Source: Zhenhengia stercoravium (lineage in GTDB: Bacteria > Bacillota > Clostridia > Lachnospirales > Cellulosilyticaceae). From it: a stretch of 18,162 nucleotides of DNA. A program made the translations under genes and the position numbers. Position 1 is the first letter of the stretch; every line of letters begins with the position of its first letter. The notes beneath the pieces were generated by a model. That model was not told where the DNA came from. It saw nothing but the letters and a program-made list of their open reading frames with translations, and searched no databases. The stretch lies in NCBI GenBank assembly GCA_018883975.1, contig JAHLFD010000015.1, forward strand, positions 1 through 18,162. Reading direction: 5' to 3'. Below are positions 8,608 to 15,408 of the stretch, one piece after another.

Positions 8608-8991
8608 TTATTCTCCTTCTATAAGCCTTTCATCCAGTATTTTTTTTAACTCCTCAATATCATCTTTTGTTAATTTATCATGTTTTAGGAAGTTAACTAC
8701 CATAGAATTTAAGGCACCATTATAAAATCTATTTAAAAAAGTAACACTTTCTTTTTCTAGATACTCCTCTTCCTTTACTAAAGGTGTATATACAAATACT
8801 CTACTATTCTTCTCATACTCTAAGGCGCCCTTTTTTACTAAACGTGCTAGAAGAGACTGTATTGTTTTAGGTGTCCATGTACTTGTTTCTAAAAGCCTTT
8901 CAACAACTTCAGTTGTACTAATAGGAGCATGTGCCCATATTATTTTCATAACCTCATACTCTGCTTCTGAAATAGTCGGTAACTTATTCAT
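8608..8991 (-). CDS. blaI: BlaI/MecI family transcriptional repressor
   Basis: This 127-residue protein is a dimeric winged-helix repressor. The DNA-binding domain covers about residues 1-70 (ISEAEYEVMKIIW; then TWTPKTIQSLLARLVKKGAL, the recognition helix, with W39-T-P-K-T). The C-terminal dimerisation helices end in KLTKDDIEELKKIL. The bond cut during induction in staphylococcal BlaI and MecI lies between N101 and F102; here N100-F101 occurs in the same context (SMVVNFLKHDKL), so induction by proteolysis is expected to be conserved. A strong GAGGAG site precedes the ATG. The fliB-like gene ends 66 bases upstream with no terminator between, so read-through could feed blaI. There is no TTACA-N2-TGTAA site before this gene, although one lies before the PBP operon. 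Confidence 0.93.
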   Translation of the reverse strand: MNKLPTISEAEYEVMKIIWAHAPISTTEVVERLLETSTWTPKTIQSLLARLVKKGALEYEKNSRVFVYTPLVKEEEYLEKESVTFLNRFYNGALNSMVVNFLKHDKLTKDDIEELKKILDERLIEGE

Positions 8992-9057
8992 TATTCATTC
9001 TCCTCTTTTTTTAATAGCCTAACGTCATTACTCTATTCACCGCGTTATAAATCTATA

Positions 9058-9100
9058 TTATAACTTTCCATTTCCCAGGACAAGTGCAAGGTAGCCCCAT
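9058..9100 (-). repeat. 3' end of the fliB-like gene, partner of the copy at 1309-1351
   Basis: This stretch encodes the last residues, WGYLALVLGNGKL, and the stop codon. It matches 1309-1351 at 32 of 43 bases, in the same orientation and codon phase. The two copies bracket exactly the blaI, blaR1 and tandem PBP genes, about 7.7 kb. They may be remains of an insertion at a gene 3' end, but the identity is modest. Confidence 0.5.
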
Positions 9101-10221
9101 TCCCATATCACTTCTTCAAAACTATTTTCTAGGTACTCTCTAATATCACTTTGTTCATAGCCTGTGACTCTTGAAATAACAGATATATAATCTCTCACCA
9201 TTGTATAGTCTATCTCGCCTTCACCATTCATAAGCCATTTTAGGAAAATAGCCTGTTTAAGTACAGCATACTCTAAGGTAATCCACTGGAATCCTACCAC
9301 TACATCTTCTAACTCCATTTCAGGCATAAGACAGTTCCCAAAGATTTCACTGATTAAATAATTTTTTAAGAGACCTTCATAAGGCAGTAATACTTTTTCA
9401 AAGTTTTTAGCCTTTTCTAGGATGACTTTATCTGTATAAGCTTTCTCTAATCCTTCAGCTCTAACTGAAATAGGTTCTAGATAATCTACATAGAGCTTTT
9501 GTTTGCGGTAGTTATGCACTACATCTAGGAAAAGTTCATTGCCTTCCCAAAAAGAATCTAAAGAGTTAAATCTCATTTTTCTAATAGCTTGTACGAGTGG
9601 CTGAATGTGTCCACCATCTGTATATTGATTAACCCTCTTAGCTGTAATTTCATCTTGTTCAAAGAGTTCTAAAAGAGCATAGAAAATAATCATCATACGC
9701 TCTGTTAGTGTATAATTCTCATCTTGGATAAGCGTGAGAATCATCTCACGAACTGTATATACAAGGTCTGGATTTTCAGCGCCCTCTCTATGAAAATGGA
9801 TTGTATTAAGATTTTGATTAAGCAAATCCACTACTGCAGGGCAACCTGTATCCAGTGAATATTCTGTTCGATTCTCAAAAGTATTGATTTGACGTGGGAA
9901 GGTTGTACACGTTTCTGATAAGTAATCTTCACCTAATTCTGTTACTAACCTACATAATTTATCTTGATTAAGAAATGGACATTTCTTCTCTTTATTTAAA
10001 GTAATCACATGTCCTGATTCGTCTGATTTAACATGGCTACATAAGTGTACCCCTAATTTATTTTCACCATCTTGATTATTAGCTTTTAGATTTACGCCTT
10101 GCCATTTTTGAAGCGTGTGATCATCTACCCCTATTCGCCACTCCTGGCAGCAAGTTAGGGGACAATCCCCAGCAATGCATTTGAATGTATCATAATAATT
10201 AACTTTAATGTTATCGCTCAT
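9058..10221 (-). CDS. fliB: FliB-like lysine-N-methylase family protein
   Basis: This 387-residue cysteine-rich protein belongs to the family usually named flagellin lysine-N-methylase; FliB of Salmonella methylates flagellin lysines using an iron-sulfur cluster. The N-terminal half holds the conserved cysteines C15, C20, C24, C25 (FKCIAGDCPLTCCQEW), C61, C81 (KCPFLNQDKLC), C90, C105 (ETCTTFPRQ) and C127 (DTGCPAV). The C-terminal half is mostly helical and less conserved. GGAGG lies 4 bases before the ATG. An exact TATAAT is at 10268-10273, without a clear -35 partner. No flagellar gene is in the window, so the real substrate may be another protein. Clostridial genomes often carry several such genes away from flagellar loci. 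The family call is firm; the reaction here is inferred. The last 43 bases resemble a copy at 1309-1351. Confidence 0.8.
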   Translation of the reverse strand: MSDNIKVNYYDTFKCIAGDCPLTCCQEWRIGVDDHTLQKWQGVNLKANNQDGENKLGVHLCSHVKSDESGHVITLNKEKKCPFLNQDKLCRLVTELGEDYLSETCTTFPRQINTFENRTEYSLDTGCPAVVDLLNQNLNTIHFHREGAENPDLVYTVREMILTLIQDENYTLTERMMIIFYALLELFEQDEITAKRVNQYTDGGHIQPLVQAIRKMRFNSLDSFWEGNELFLDVVHNYRKQKLYVDYLEPISVRAEGLEKAYTDKVILEKAKNFEKVLLPYEGLLKNYLISEIFGNCLMPEMELEDVVVGFQWITLEYAVLKQAIFLKWLMNGEGEIDYTMVRDYISVISRVTGYEQSDIREYLENSFEEVIWEWGYLALVLGNGKL

Positions 10222-10374
10222 AGTTCCTCCACAAGTAAGTTCTAGCTTCTTTCATTTATCTTTTGCTATTATAATATAAAAATAAGTAAAAACGCCACTT
10301 CCAATATTCAACTATAAACGGCGGATTTAAATTCTAAAAACACTTAAACAGCAAAATTAGTATCTTACTTAATA

Positions 10375-10416
10375 AAGCCCTATACTATGAACTAAGTAGC
10401 TCACAGTATAGGGCTT
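10375..10416 (-). terminator. Terminator hairpin after the sigma factor gene
   Basis: A perfect 12-bp stem (AAGCCCTATACT at 10375-10386 with 10405-10416) encloses an 18-base loop that can pair further in its inner part (TGA with TCA). It begins 11 bases past the stop codon of the sigma factor gene. The trailing T tract on the minus strand is short (TTTATT), so termination may be partial. Confidence 0.65.
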
Positions 10417-10427
10417 CTATTTATAAA

Positions 10428-12071
10428 CTATTCACTTACCATAATCCATGTACCTTCTGCACAAGGCGTATGGTCTGGTAAAGTTAAAAGATTCTTTTTA
10501 ATACATTCTTCAACCACTCCGCTTATAAGTCCACAGCTTGTAAGCATTGTAAACATATGATATTCATTCATCAGATGTTTAGGTACAAACTTCTTAATAA
10601 ATCTATAGAGTTCATCTGCTGTTTCTTCTACTAAGTCTTTAAAATCCATTTCAATGTCTAGTGCTAAGCTTTGGAAAGCATTGGCATCTTTCATATCCAT
10701 CACTAAAATTTTAGGATATAAATAACCTGCTTCAATTTTCAAATAGCCTGCTTCAATAGCCTTTGCGGCAACTTCCCTCTCATCTTCTGTTAAGTCACTA
10801 CGTTTGATTCCCTTAATAGCTTGGAGGGTTAAACGTAATAGCGAGTCATTAGAGATATCATGCCCACAGGCAAAATGCTGCTGAATACGTTCACCATAAA
10901 GGTTAAACATAGATACAGCTTTATATCCACAAATATTATAAGCACTTATGCCATCGCACCCATACCATTTAGTCTCTAATCCATCATTTTGATTCATAAC
11001 TGTTCCAATAACCAAATACTTTTCTTCTCGTTTTTGAATATGTTTAAAATATTTATTGTCTAAACACTCAGAAACGCCTTTTATATAAGACCATCCTAAT
11101 AGGTTCATGAGTGACCAAGTAATAAACCTTCTATCTATTTGCTTATTAAAAAAAGGAAAGTCTAAAATATCTTTTTCACGTCTTTGTAAATAAGCTCCCA
11201 TTCTTTCCACAATGGTTTCTATCTTTTGCTCATACATTTTATCTACTTCTCTAAAATGCTCTAATTCTAACATAATAAAGTTAGAGATATACTTACCATT
11301 TTCTAATTTCTTTAATAAGCCATATTCCCCATTTACTCCCTCGCACTGAATCTCAAGTTCTTCTTCTATAAAAGGCATAGGTACATTAAGTAAGTCTGAA
11401 AGTTCTTTTACACTTCTAGCCGTGTCCTTACATAGATAAACAAGATTTTGGGATAGCATACGCTCTGCCTTCTCTGCTGGATTATTACCTACTGGATCTC
11501 CCATCCCAACAAATTCAATACGTATAGGCTTTAAACTTAAATCTCTACTTTCCACTTTTTCTACCTCTTTCTTAATCGTATTACGGGCTGAGAACAGGCG
11601 TTGTTTGATAGTTGTTTCAGTAAGGCCAAGCTTGCTTGCAATTTCAGAAATCTTCATCTCATCTAGATAATACATAATCATCACATCTCGGTATATCTTT
11701 GAAAGAAAAACAATTTCCTTCTTAATCCTTTTAATTTGCAAGGCATCACCGGCTTCTTCCATATACTCTTCAATAGAATGGGTCTCTAGATTTCGGACTT
11801 CCTCATTATAGGCTTCCATAATAAATCTTTCTTTTTGCTTGGTGCGCTTCTCACAGTAATCTGCATACGTACGATGTGCAATGGTCCATGCAAAACTATA
11901 GAAATTTTCAATAGCAGGATTTTTACGTGCACCTTTAAGAATGTTTAAAATCATCTCTGAGCATAAGTCCTGAGCCTCATGTGAATTATTACAGCGTTTA
12001 TAGGCAAATCCATAGAGCTTATCTAAAAAATTTTTATCTATCATTTGTTCTATTGTAAGTTCTGTTCTCAT
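10428..12071 (-). CDS. Sigma-70 family (ECF-like) sigma factor with a large C-terminal extension
   Basis: The start used is the ATG at 12069-12071, because AGGGG sits 4 bases before it; the ATG 15 bases further upstream has no ribosome binding site. This gives 547 residues. Region 2 covers about 10-77 (LYGFAYKRCNNSHEAQDLCS; FYSFAWTIAHRTYADYCEKR) and region 4 about 113-170 (YRDVMIMYYLDEMKISEIAS, then LGLTETTIKQRLFSARNTIK). Ordinary ECF factors stop near 180 residues. Here about 370 more follow: a stretch that looks like a winged helix (about 208-270, KELSDLLNVPMPFIEEELE then GLLKKLENGKYI), followed by a region of unknown fold with several cysteines (YGCDGISAYNICGY, FACGH). The extension may be a built-in sensor. 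No anti-sigma factor gene lies beside it. Its regulon is unknown. Confidence 0.8.
   Translation of the reverse strand: MRTELTIEQMIDKNFLDKLYGFAYKRCNNSHEAQDLCSEMILNILKGARKNPAIENFYSFAWTIAHRTYADYCEKRTKQKERFIMEAYNEEVRNLETHSIEEYMEEAGDALQIKRIKKEIVFLSKIYRDVMIMYYLDEMKISEIASKLGLTETTIKQRLFSARNTIKKEVEKVESRDLSLKPIRIEFVGMGDPVGNNPAEKAERMLSQNLVYLCKDTARSVKELSDLLNVPMPFIEEELEIQCEGVNGEYGLLKKLENGKYISNFIMLELEHFREVDKMYEQKIETIVERMGAYLQRREKDILDFPFFNKQIDRRFITWSLMNLLGWSYIKGVSECLDNKYFKHIQKREEKYLVIGTVMNQNDGLETKWYGCDGISAYNICGYKAVSMFNLYGERIQQHFACGHDISNDSLLRLTLQAIKGIKRSDLTEDEREVAAKAIEAGYLKIEAGYLYPKILVMDMKDANAFQSLALDIEMDFKDLVEETADELYRFIKKFVPKHLMNEYHMFTMLTSCGLISGVVEECIKKNLLTLPDHTPCAEGTWIMVSE
10720..10761 (-). repeat. 21-bp imperfect tandem duplication inside the sigma factor gene
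   Basis: Two adjacent 21-base units (10720-10740 and 10741-10761) match at 17 positions. They encode the repeated peptide IEAGYLKIEAGYL in the C-terminal extension. The length keeps the reading frame, so the result is a 7-residue insertion. Slippage during replication is the simple explanation. Confidence 0.6.
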
Positions 12072-12163
12072 AGTTCCCCTCAACATTAAAATTTGTTTCT
12101 TACACCTATATAGTCGGTAGAAAAATAGTTTGGTTAGATAAATTAATCTATTTATTTTTGCTT

Positions 12164-13171
12164 TTACCTTCTAGTAGGCTTACCTCTCCATTTTGGAGCC
12201 TGCCCTCTATTCATCTCTTTATTCTTTCGGTTGATCCACTCTGTAGAAGCATCCATTGCAGCACGGCAAGCTTTAGTCTGGTCTAAAGTATTAAGCATAA
12301 CAAAGTCATGAATGATAGCCTGGAAACGCATAGCTGTTACATCTACTCCAGCTTTTCGTAACTTTCTAGCATACTCTTCTCCTTCATCCCTTAGGACATC
12401 TGCTTCTCCATTTAAAATCATAGCATCTGGAAGGCCTTCTAACTCTTCTAGTGTGGCTCTTAAAGGAGAAGCTGTTATCTCATTGCGTTCTTTATTGCTC
12501 ATGGTATACTGGTTCCAGAACCACATCATACCAGCTCTATATAGATAGTAATCTACTGCAAACTTATGGTAGGATTCAGTAGAAAAACAAGCATTGGTTA
12601 CTGGATAATATAAAAGCTGCTTATGAATTTTAGGTCCTTTTCTATTCTTAGTCATAATAGTCATTATAGTGGCCATATTCCCGCCTACACTATCTCCTGC
12701 AACTGTTAAGGTATTTAAATTAGCACTGCAACCTATTCGTAATAATAAACTAGGAAGCATACACATAACTTCATAACACTGCTCAATAGCTGTAGGGTAT
12801 TTTGCTTCTGGTGAACGGGTGTATTCAGGAAAGACTACTATGGAATTCGTACGAGCTGCTAGTTCACGTACTAGTTTATCATGCGTATGCAAACTTCCAA
12901 AGACCCACCCTGCTCCATGAATGTAATAAATTACATTAGGTATATCTACTATATTAGTAGGTATGATTGCATACACATTAATTGTTCCCCAGTTGCTTGT
13001 GGGAAATGGTATGGTCTTAATTTCGGCTGGATATTTATAAACAGGGGCATCTTGTGCCTTTTCCAAAACTTCACGCCCCTCTTCTGGAGGAAGCTGAAAA
13101 ATTAAAGGTGGCTTAGAGGCATTATCACAAACCTGCTCTGCTTGCCACTCCAAAGGTACTGATCTTCTCAT
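12164..13171 (-). CDS. Alpha/beta hydrolase, hormone-sensitive lipase family esterase
   Basis: The protein (335 residues) is a probable cytoplasmic serine carboxylesterase of the HSL (bacterial family IV) group, which cleaves short acyl esters. The oxyanion motif is H85-G-A-G-W89, a variant of HGGGW. The nucleophile elbow is G159-D-S161-V-G-G. The likely acid is D258 in GEADVLRDE, and the base is H288 in IIHDF. All three catalytic residues have the usual spacing. FPEYTRSPEAKYPTAIEQC (114-132) is the family's conserved strand-loop before the elbow. There is no signal peptide. The last 20 residues are strongly basic (ending RGKPTRR), which is atypical. AAGGAG lies about 9 bases before the ATG. 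A weak promoter (TTGTAG at 13227-13232, TATAGA at 13205-13210, 16-base spacer) may serve it. The sigma factor gene starts 92 bases downstream with no obvious terminator between. The natural substrate is unknown. Confidence 0.85.
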   Translation of the reverse strand: MRRSVPLEWQAEQVCDNASKPPLIFQLPPEEGREVLEKAQDAPVYKYPAEIKTIPFPTSNWGTINVYAIIPTNIVDIPNVIYYIHGAGWVFGSLHTHDKLVRELAARTNSIVVFPEYTRSPEAKYPTAIEQCYEVMCMLPSLLLRIGCSANLNTLTVAGDSVGGNMATIMTIMTKNRKGPKIHKQLLYYPVTNACFSTESYHKFAVDYYLYRAGMMWFWNQYTMSNKERNEITASPLRATLEELEGLPDAMILNGEADVLRDEGEEYARKLRKAGVDVTAMRFQAIIHDFVMLNTLDQTKACRAAMDASTEWINRKNKEMNRGQAPKWRGKPTRR

Positions 13172-13349
13172 ATATCTATTCTCCTTTATATCTTTTTTAA
13201 AGACTCTATAATACTATTTATCTATGCTACAAGGTTTTAAGCACTATATTCCCAATATATGATTTAATCTCCAAAAATTTACTGTATCTCTCTATTGTAT
13301 AATGCTCTGCCTATCCTTTTTATAAGAACTTTAAAAACTATTTTGAAAT

Positions 13350-13394
13350 ATAAAAGGTCCCAGTAAAGAGCTTACTCTCACTGGAACCTTTTAT
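13350..13394 (-). terminator. Terminator of the GntR-ABC operon
   Basis: The arms 13350-13364 and 13380-13394 (core AAAAGGTCCCAGT and its partner) pair over 15 bases with one mismatch that becomes a G-U wobble in the minus-strand RNA. The loop contains a further short stem (AGAG with CTCT). It begins 13 bases after the permease stop codon, and T-rich sequence follows on the minus strand. Confidence 0.75.
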
Positions 13395-13407
13395 TTTCAC
13401 CGTATCC

Positions 13408-14196
13408 TTACTCTAAATTTAAGTGTTTCTTTAGAATATAATTTGTACCTTCAAACATAACTACTATAAGAACCACTGCCATTATATTTGCTATAAATAA
13501 ACTCCTAATAGGATCAATATGCGTTGCTGTATATAGACTTTCTACCATTGCCATTCCTGTTATCCAATTAATTACCGTATTGATAACGAAGAAAGCTATA
13601 AATGATGCCGCCGTACGATGTTTTTGGAAACTTGGAAACTGTCCTATTGCTAAAGATAAGTAGATTAAGACTACAAATTGTATATATATCAAGAATGTTG
13701 CAAGTGCAAACTGGGTAATGACAAATGCGCCCGTTCGACCTGTTTCATCTTGTAGCATAATCATCATTCGTGGTATGAGTATGGAGAACATCTGTCCCAC
13801 TTCTGCAAAGAATTCTCCGGTAGCAAATAAAATTATAAATGTTATGATCCCAACTATCCCACTTAAAATAACCCATGTTACTGCTACAAGCATTTTAGCA
13901 ATAATTAAACTTCTTATTTTAACAGGTAAGGTAAACATTAAATACCCTTCATCTGATAGAAGATTTTTTTGGAAGCGTTGAATCGTTACAATTAAAGTGA
14001 TGACAACTAATGCTATAAATAATCCAACTAATGCAACGGTTGTAAAGTTACCTAGTGTATTAAGCTCTTCAAATACACCCTGACTGCTTCTTCCTAAAAA
14101 TCTTTGAATGAGTGCGACGAGTAAAATAACGCCATATAGAGGTAAGAAAGTTCTTCCTGTCGCTTTAAATTCATATTTAATCAATTTTCCTAACAT
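13408..14196 (-). CDS. ABC transporter permease, ABC-2 type, paired with a YtrB-like ATPase
   Basis: This 262-residue integral membrane protein begins MLGKLIKYEFKATGRTFLPLYGVILL, the usual opening of small ABC-2 permeases: a short amphipathic start, then the first membrane helix. About six hydrophobic segments follow (near 15-35, 50-72, 98-125, 160-185, 190-212 and 230-252). The segment LLSDEGYLMFTLPVK (about 77-91) is a common loop in clostridial permeases of this group. It overlaps the ATPase gene by 7 bases, so the two proteins should form one complex. The substrate cannot be read from sequence. Related YtrA-controlled transporters in Bacillus respond to antibiotics acting on lipid II; that comparison is by operon type only. 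Confidence 0.82.
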   Translation of the reverse strand: MLGKLIKYEFKATGRTFLPLYGVILLVALIQRFLGRSSQGVFEELNTLGNFTTVALVGLFIALVVITLIVTIQRFQKNLLSDEGYLMFTLPVKIRSLIIAKMLVAVTWVILSGIVGIITFIILFATGEFFAEVGQMFSILIPRMMIMLQDETGRTGAFVITQFALATFLIYIQFVVLIYLSLAIGQFPSFQKHRTAASFIAFFVINTVINWITGMAMVESLYTATHIDPIRSLFIANIMAVVLIVVMFEGTNYILKKHLNLE

Positions 14197-14888
14197 CTAA
14201 ATACCTCCCTAAATAATGCATCTATAGATTGACCTTTTTCCTGTCTAATATCATCTACGTTACCTTGTAACATGACTTCTCCATAGCCTAAGAAAATAAT
14301 ATCATCACAAATATTTTCTACTTCTTGAATGAGGTGAGTTGCTATAATGACAGTGCTCTCTTCAGAATAATTTTTAATAATCGTATTTAAAATATAATCT
14401 CTAGCTGCTGGGTCTACCCCGCCTATTGGCTCATCTAGAATATAGAGCTTAGCTTTTCTAGACATAACTAAGATGAGCTGAACCTTTTCTTTTGTTCCTT
14501 TAGAGAGGGTTTTAAGTTTGCTGTCTTCATCTATTTTAAGTGTAGTAAGCATCTCACGTGCTTTCTCTATATCAAAGTCTCCATAGAAGTCACTAAAGAA
14601 TCCTAGTAGGTCTTTTACCTTCATCCACTCATTGAGATAAGTTCTTTCTGGTAAGTAGGAAATCATCTTTTTAGTTTCTATGCCTAATGCTTGACCAGCT
14701 ACTAATATCTGTCCATCTGTTGGCTGAAGCAGTCCATTAATAAGTTTAATCAGTGTACTTTTTCCACTGCCATTAGGTCCTAATAAGCCAACTACTTTAC
14801 CTGATTCTATCTTTAAACTTACACCTTTAAGTGCTTCTTTCTTGCCATATGTTTTACTTACATGAGTAAGTTCTAATATAGGTTCCAT
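14190..14888 (-). CDS. ABC transporter ATP-binding protein (YtrB-like)
   Basis: This 232-residue ATPase energises the adjacent permease on the cytoplasmic side of the membrane. Walker A is GPNGSGKS at 37-44. The signature segment is TLSKGTKEK (about 127-135), a form with K-G-T instead of the classical S-G-G-Q, usual for this exporter subgroup. Walker B with the catalytic glutamate is YILDEP at 149-154, and the switch histidine is H185 in IATHL. The Q-loop position reads SYLPERTYL, without glutamine, again as in this subgroup. The start codon overlaps the GntR stop codon by one base (TAATG), which indicates coupling. The length is complete. The export substrate is unknown; drug, peptide or envelope-stress roles are possible. 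Confidence 0.88.
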   Translation of the reverse strand: MEPILELTHVSKTYGKKEALKGVSLKIESGKVVGLLGPNGSGKSTLIKLINGLLQPTDGQILVAGQALGIETKKMISYLPERTYLNEWMKVKDLLGFFSDFYGDFDIEKAREMLTTLKIDEDSKLKTLSKGTKEKVQLILVMSRKAKLYILDEPIGGVDPAARDYILNTIIKNYSEESTVIIATHLIQEVENICDDIIFLGYGEVMLQGNVDDIRQEKGQSIDALFREVFRC

Positions 14889-15256
14889 TATTTTATTCCC
14901 CCTAAATAATGTTGTATCAGTGTTATGACTTCATCTTGCGCATAACCTAGCTGCATTAATGATTCTATAAACGTCTTTACCTTTTCCTCTGCAAATTCAT
15001 CTCTCATTTTGGCTAATAACTCCTTATCCTCTGTTACAAATCTTCCACTTGTTCTTTGACTATATACTAATGCTTCACGTTCTAGCTCTGCTAATGCTCT
15101 TTGCATTGTATTAGGATTCACGCCAGCTTCTTCTGCCATATCTCTTACAGATTTTAACTTACTTCCACTTGCTAGCTCACCTGTTACAATCATTAGTTTG
15201 ATACGTTCTACGAGCTGTACATAAATTGGCCTTGTTGTATCAAATTCCCATGACAT
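14888..15256 (-). CDS. GntR family repressor, YtrA subfamily
   Basis: This 122-residue regulator has a winged-helix domain (about 1-75: PIYVQLVERIKLMIVTGEL, KLKSVRDMAEEAGVNPNTMQ, RALAELEREALVYSQRTSGR) and a short helical C-terminus of about 45 residues for dimerisation. A short effector domain with an ABC operon downstream is the mark of the YtrA subfamily. GAGGTG lies 5 bases before the ATG. Its own promoter carries a perfect palindrome over the -10 box, so autoregulation of the whole three-gene operon is expected. The inducer is unknown. In Bacillus subtilis the equivalent regulator is relieved by some cell-wall antibiotics. Confidence 0.88.
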   Translation of the reverse strand: MSWEFDTTRPIYVQLVERIKLMIVTGELASGSKLKSVRDMAEEAGVNPNTMQRALAELEREALVYSQRTSGRFVTEDKELLAKMRDEFAEEKVKTFIESLMQLGYAQDEVITLIQHYLGGIK

Positions 15257-15268
15257 TGTATCACCTCT

Positions 15269-15296
15269 TTATTGTATTAATCACTTAATACAATAA
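15269..15296. promoter_or_regulatory. Likely GntR (YtrA-type) operator palindrome
   Basis: A perfect inverted repeat has 12-base arms (TTATTGTATTAA and its complement) around the centre TCAC. It overlaps the -10 box of the promoter of the GntR gene and ends 13 bases before the start codon. Position, symmetry and the AT-rich arms fit autoregulation by the adjacent GntR protein. Confidence 0.65.
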
Positions 15297-15321
15297 TACT
15301 TATGAGTCATAAATTTGTCAA
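15293..15321 (-). promoter_or_regulatory. Sigma-A promoter of the GntR-ABC operon
   Basis: On the minus strand there is an exact TTGACA (15316-15321), a 17-base spacer and TATTAT (15293-15298). This is the best promoter in the window. The -10 box lies inside one arm of the adjoining palindrome, so repressor binding would compete with RNA polymerase. Confidence 0.8.
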
Positions 15322-15351
15322 TACATTTTTTCAGAAAATTAATTACCATAT

Positions 15352-15379
15352 TTCACTTATTCTGTAGGTTTATCATAAT
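15352..15379 (+). promoter_or_regulatory. Possible promoter of the L,D-transpeptidase gene
   Basis: On the plus strand, TTCACT (15352-15357) and CATAAT (15374-15379) are 16 bases apart, 29 bases before the start codon. The -35 box matches consensus at 4 of 6 positions and the -10 box at 5 of 6. The gene is divergent from the GntR operon and needs its own promoter. Confidence 0.45.
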
Positions 15380-15408
15380 GTATTATAAGACTAAATTTGA
15401 GGTGAAAT

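Noticed and set aside
10290..10330. Hairpin with CGCC and GGCG arms upstream of the fliB-like gene
   Set aside because: The arms are only 4-5 bases with a loop of more than 20 bases. This is too weak to call a terminator or riboswitch.
12087..12163. ECF-type autoregulated promoter (AACCAAAC and CTATA elements) before the sigma factor gene
   Set aside because: Short AT-rich matches occur often in this background, and the sigma factor's recognition sequence is not known.
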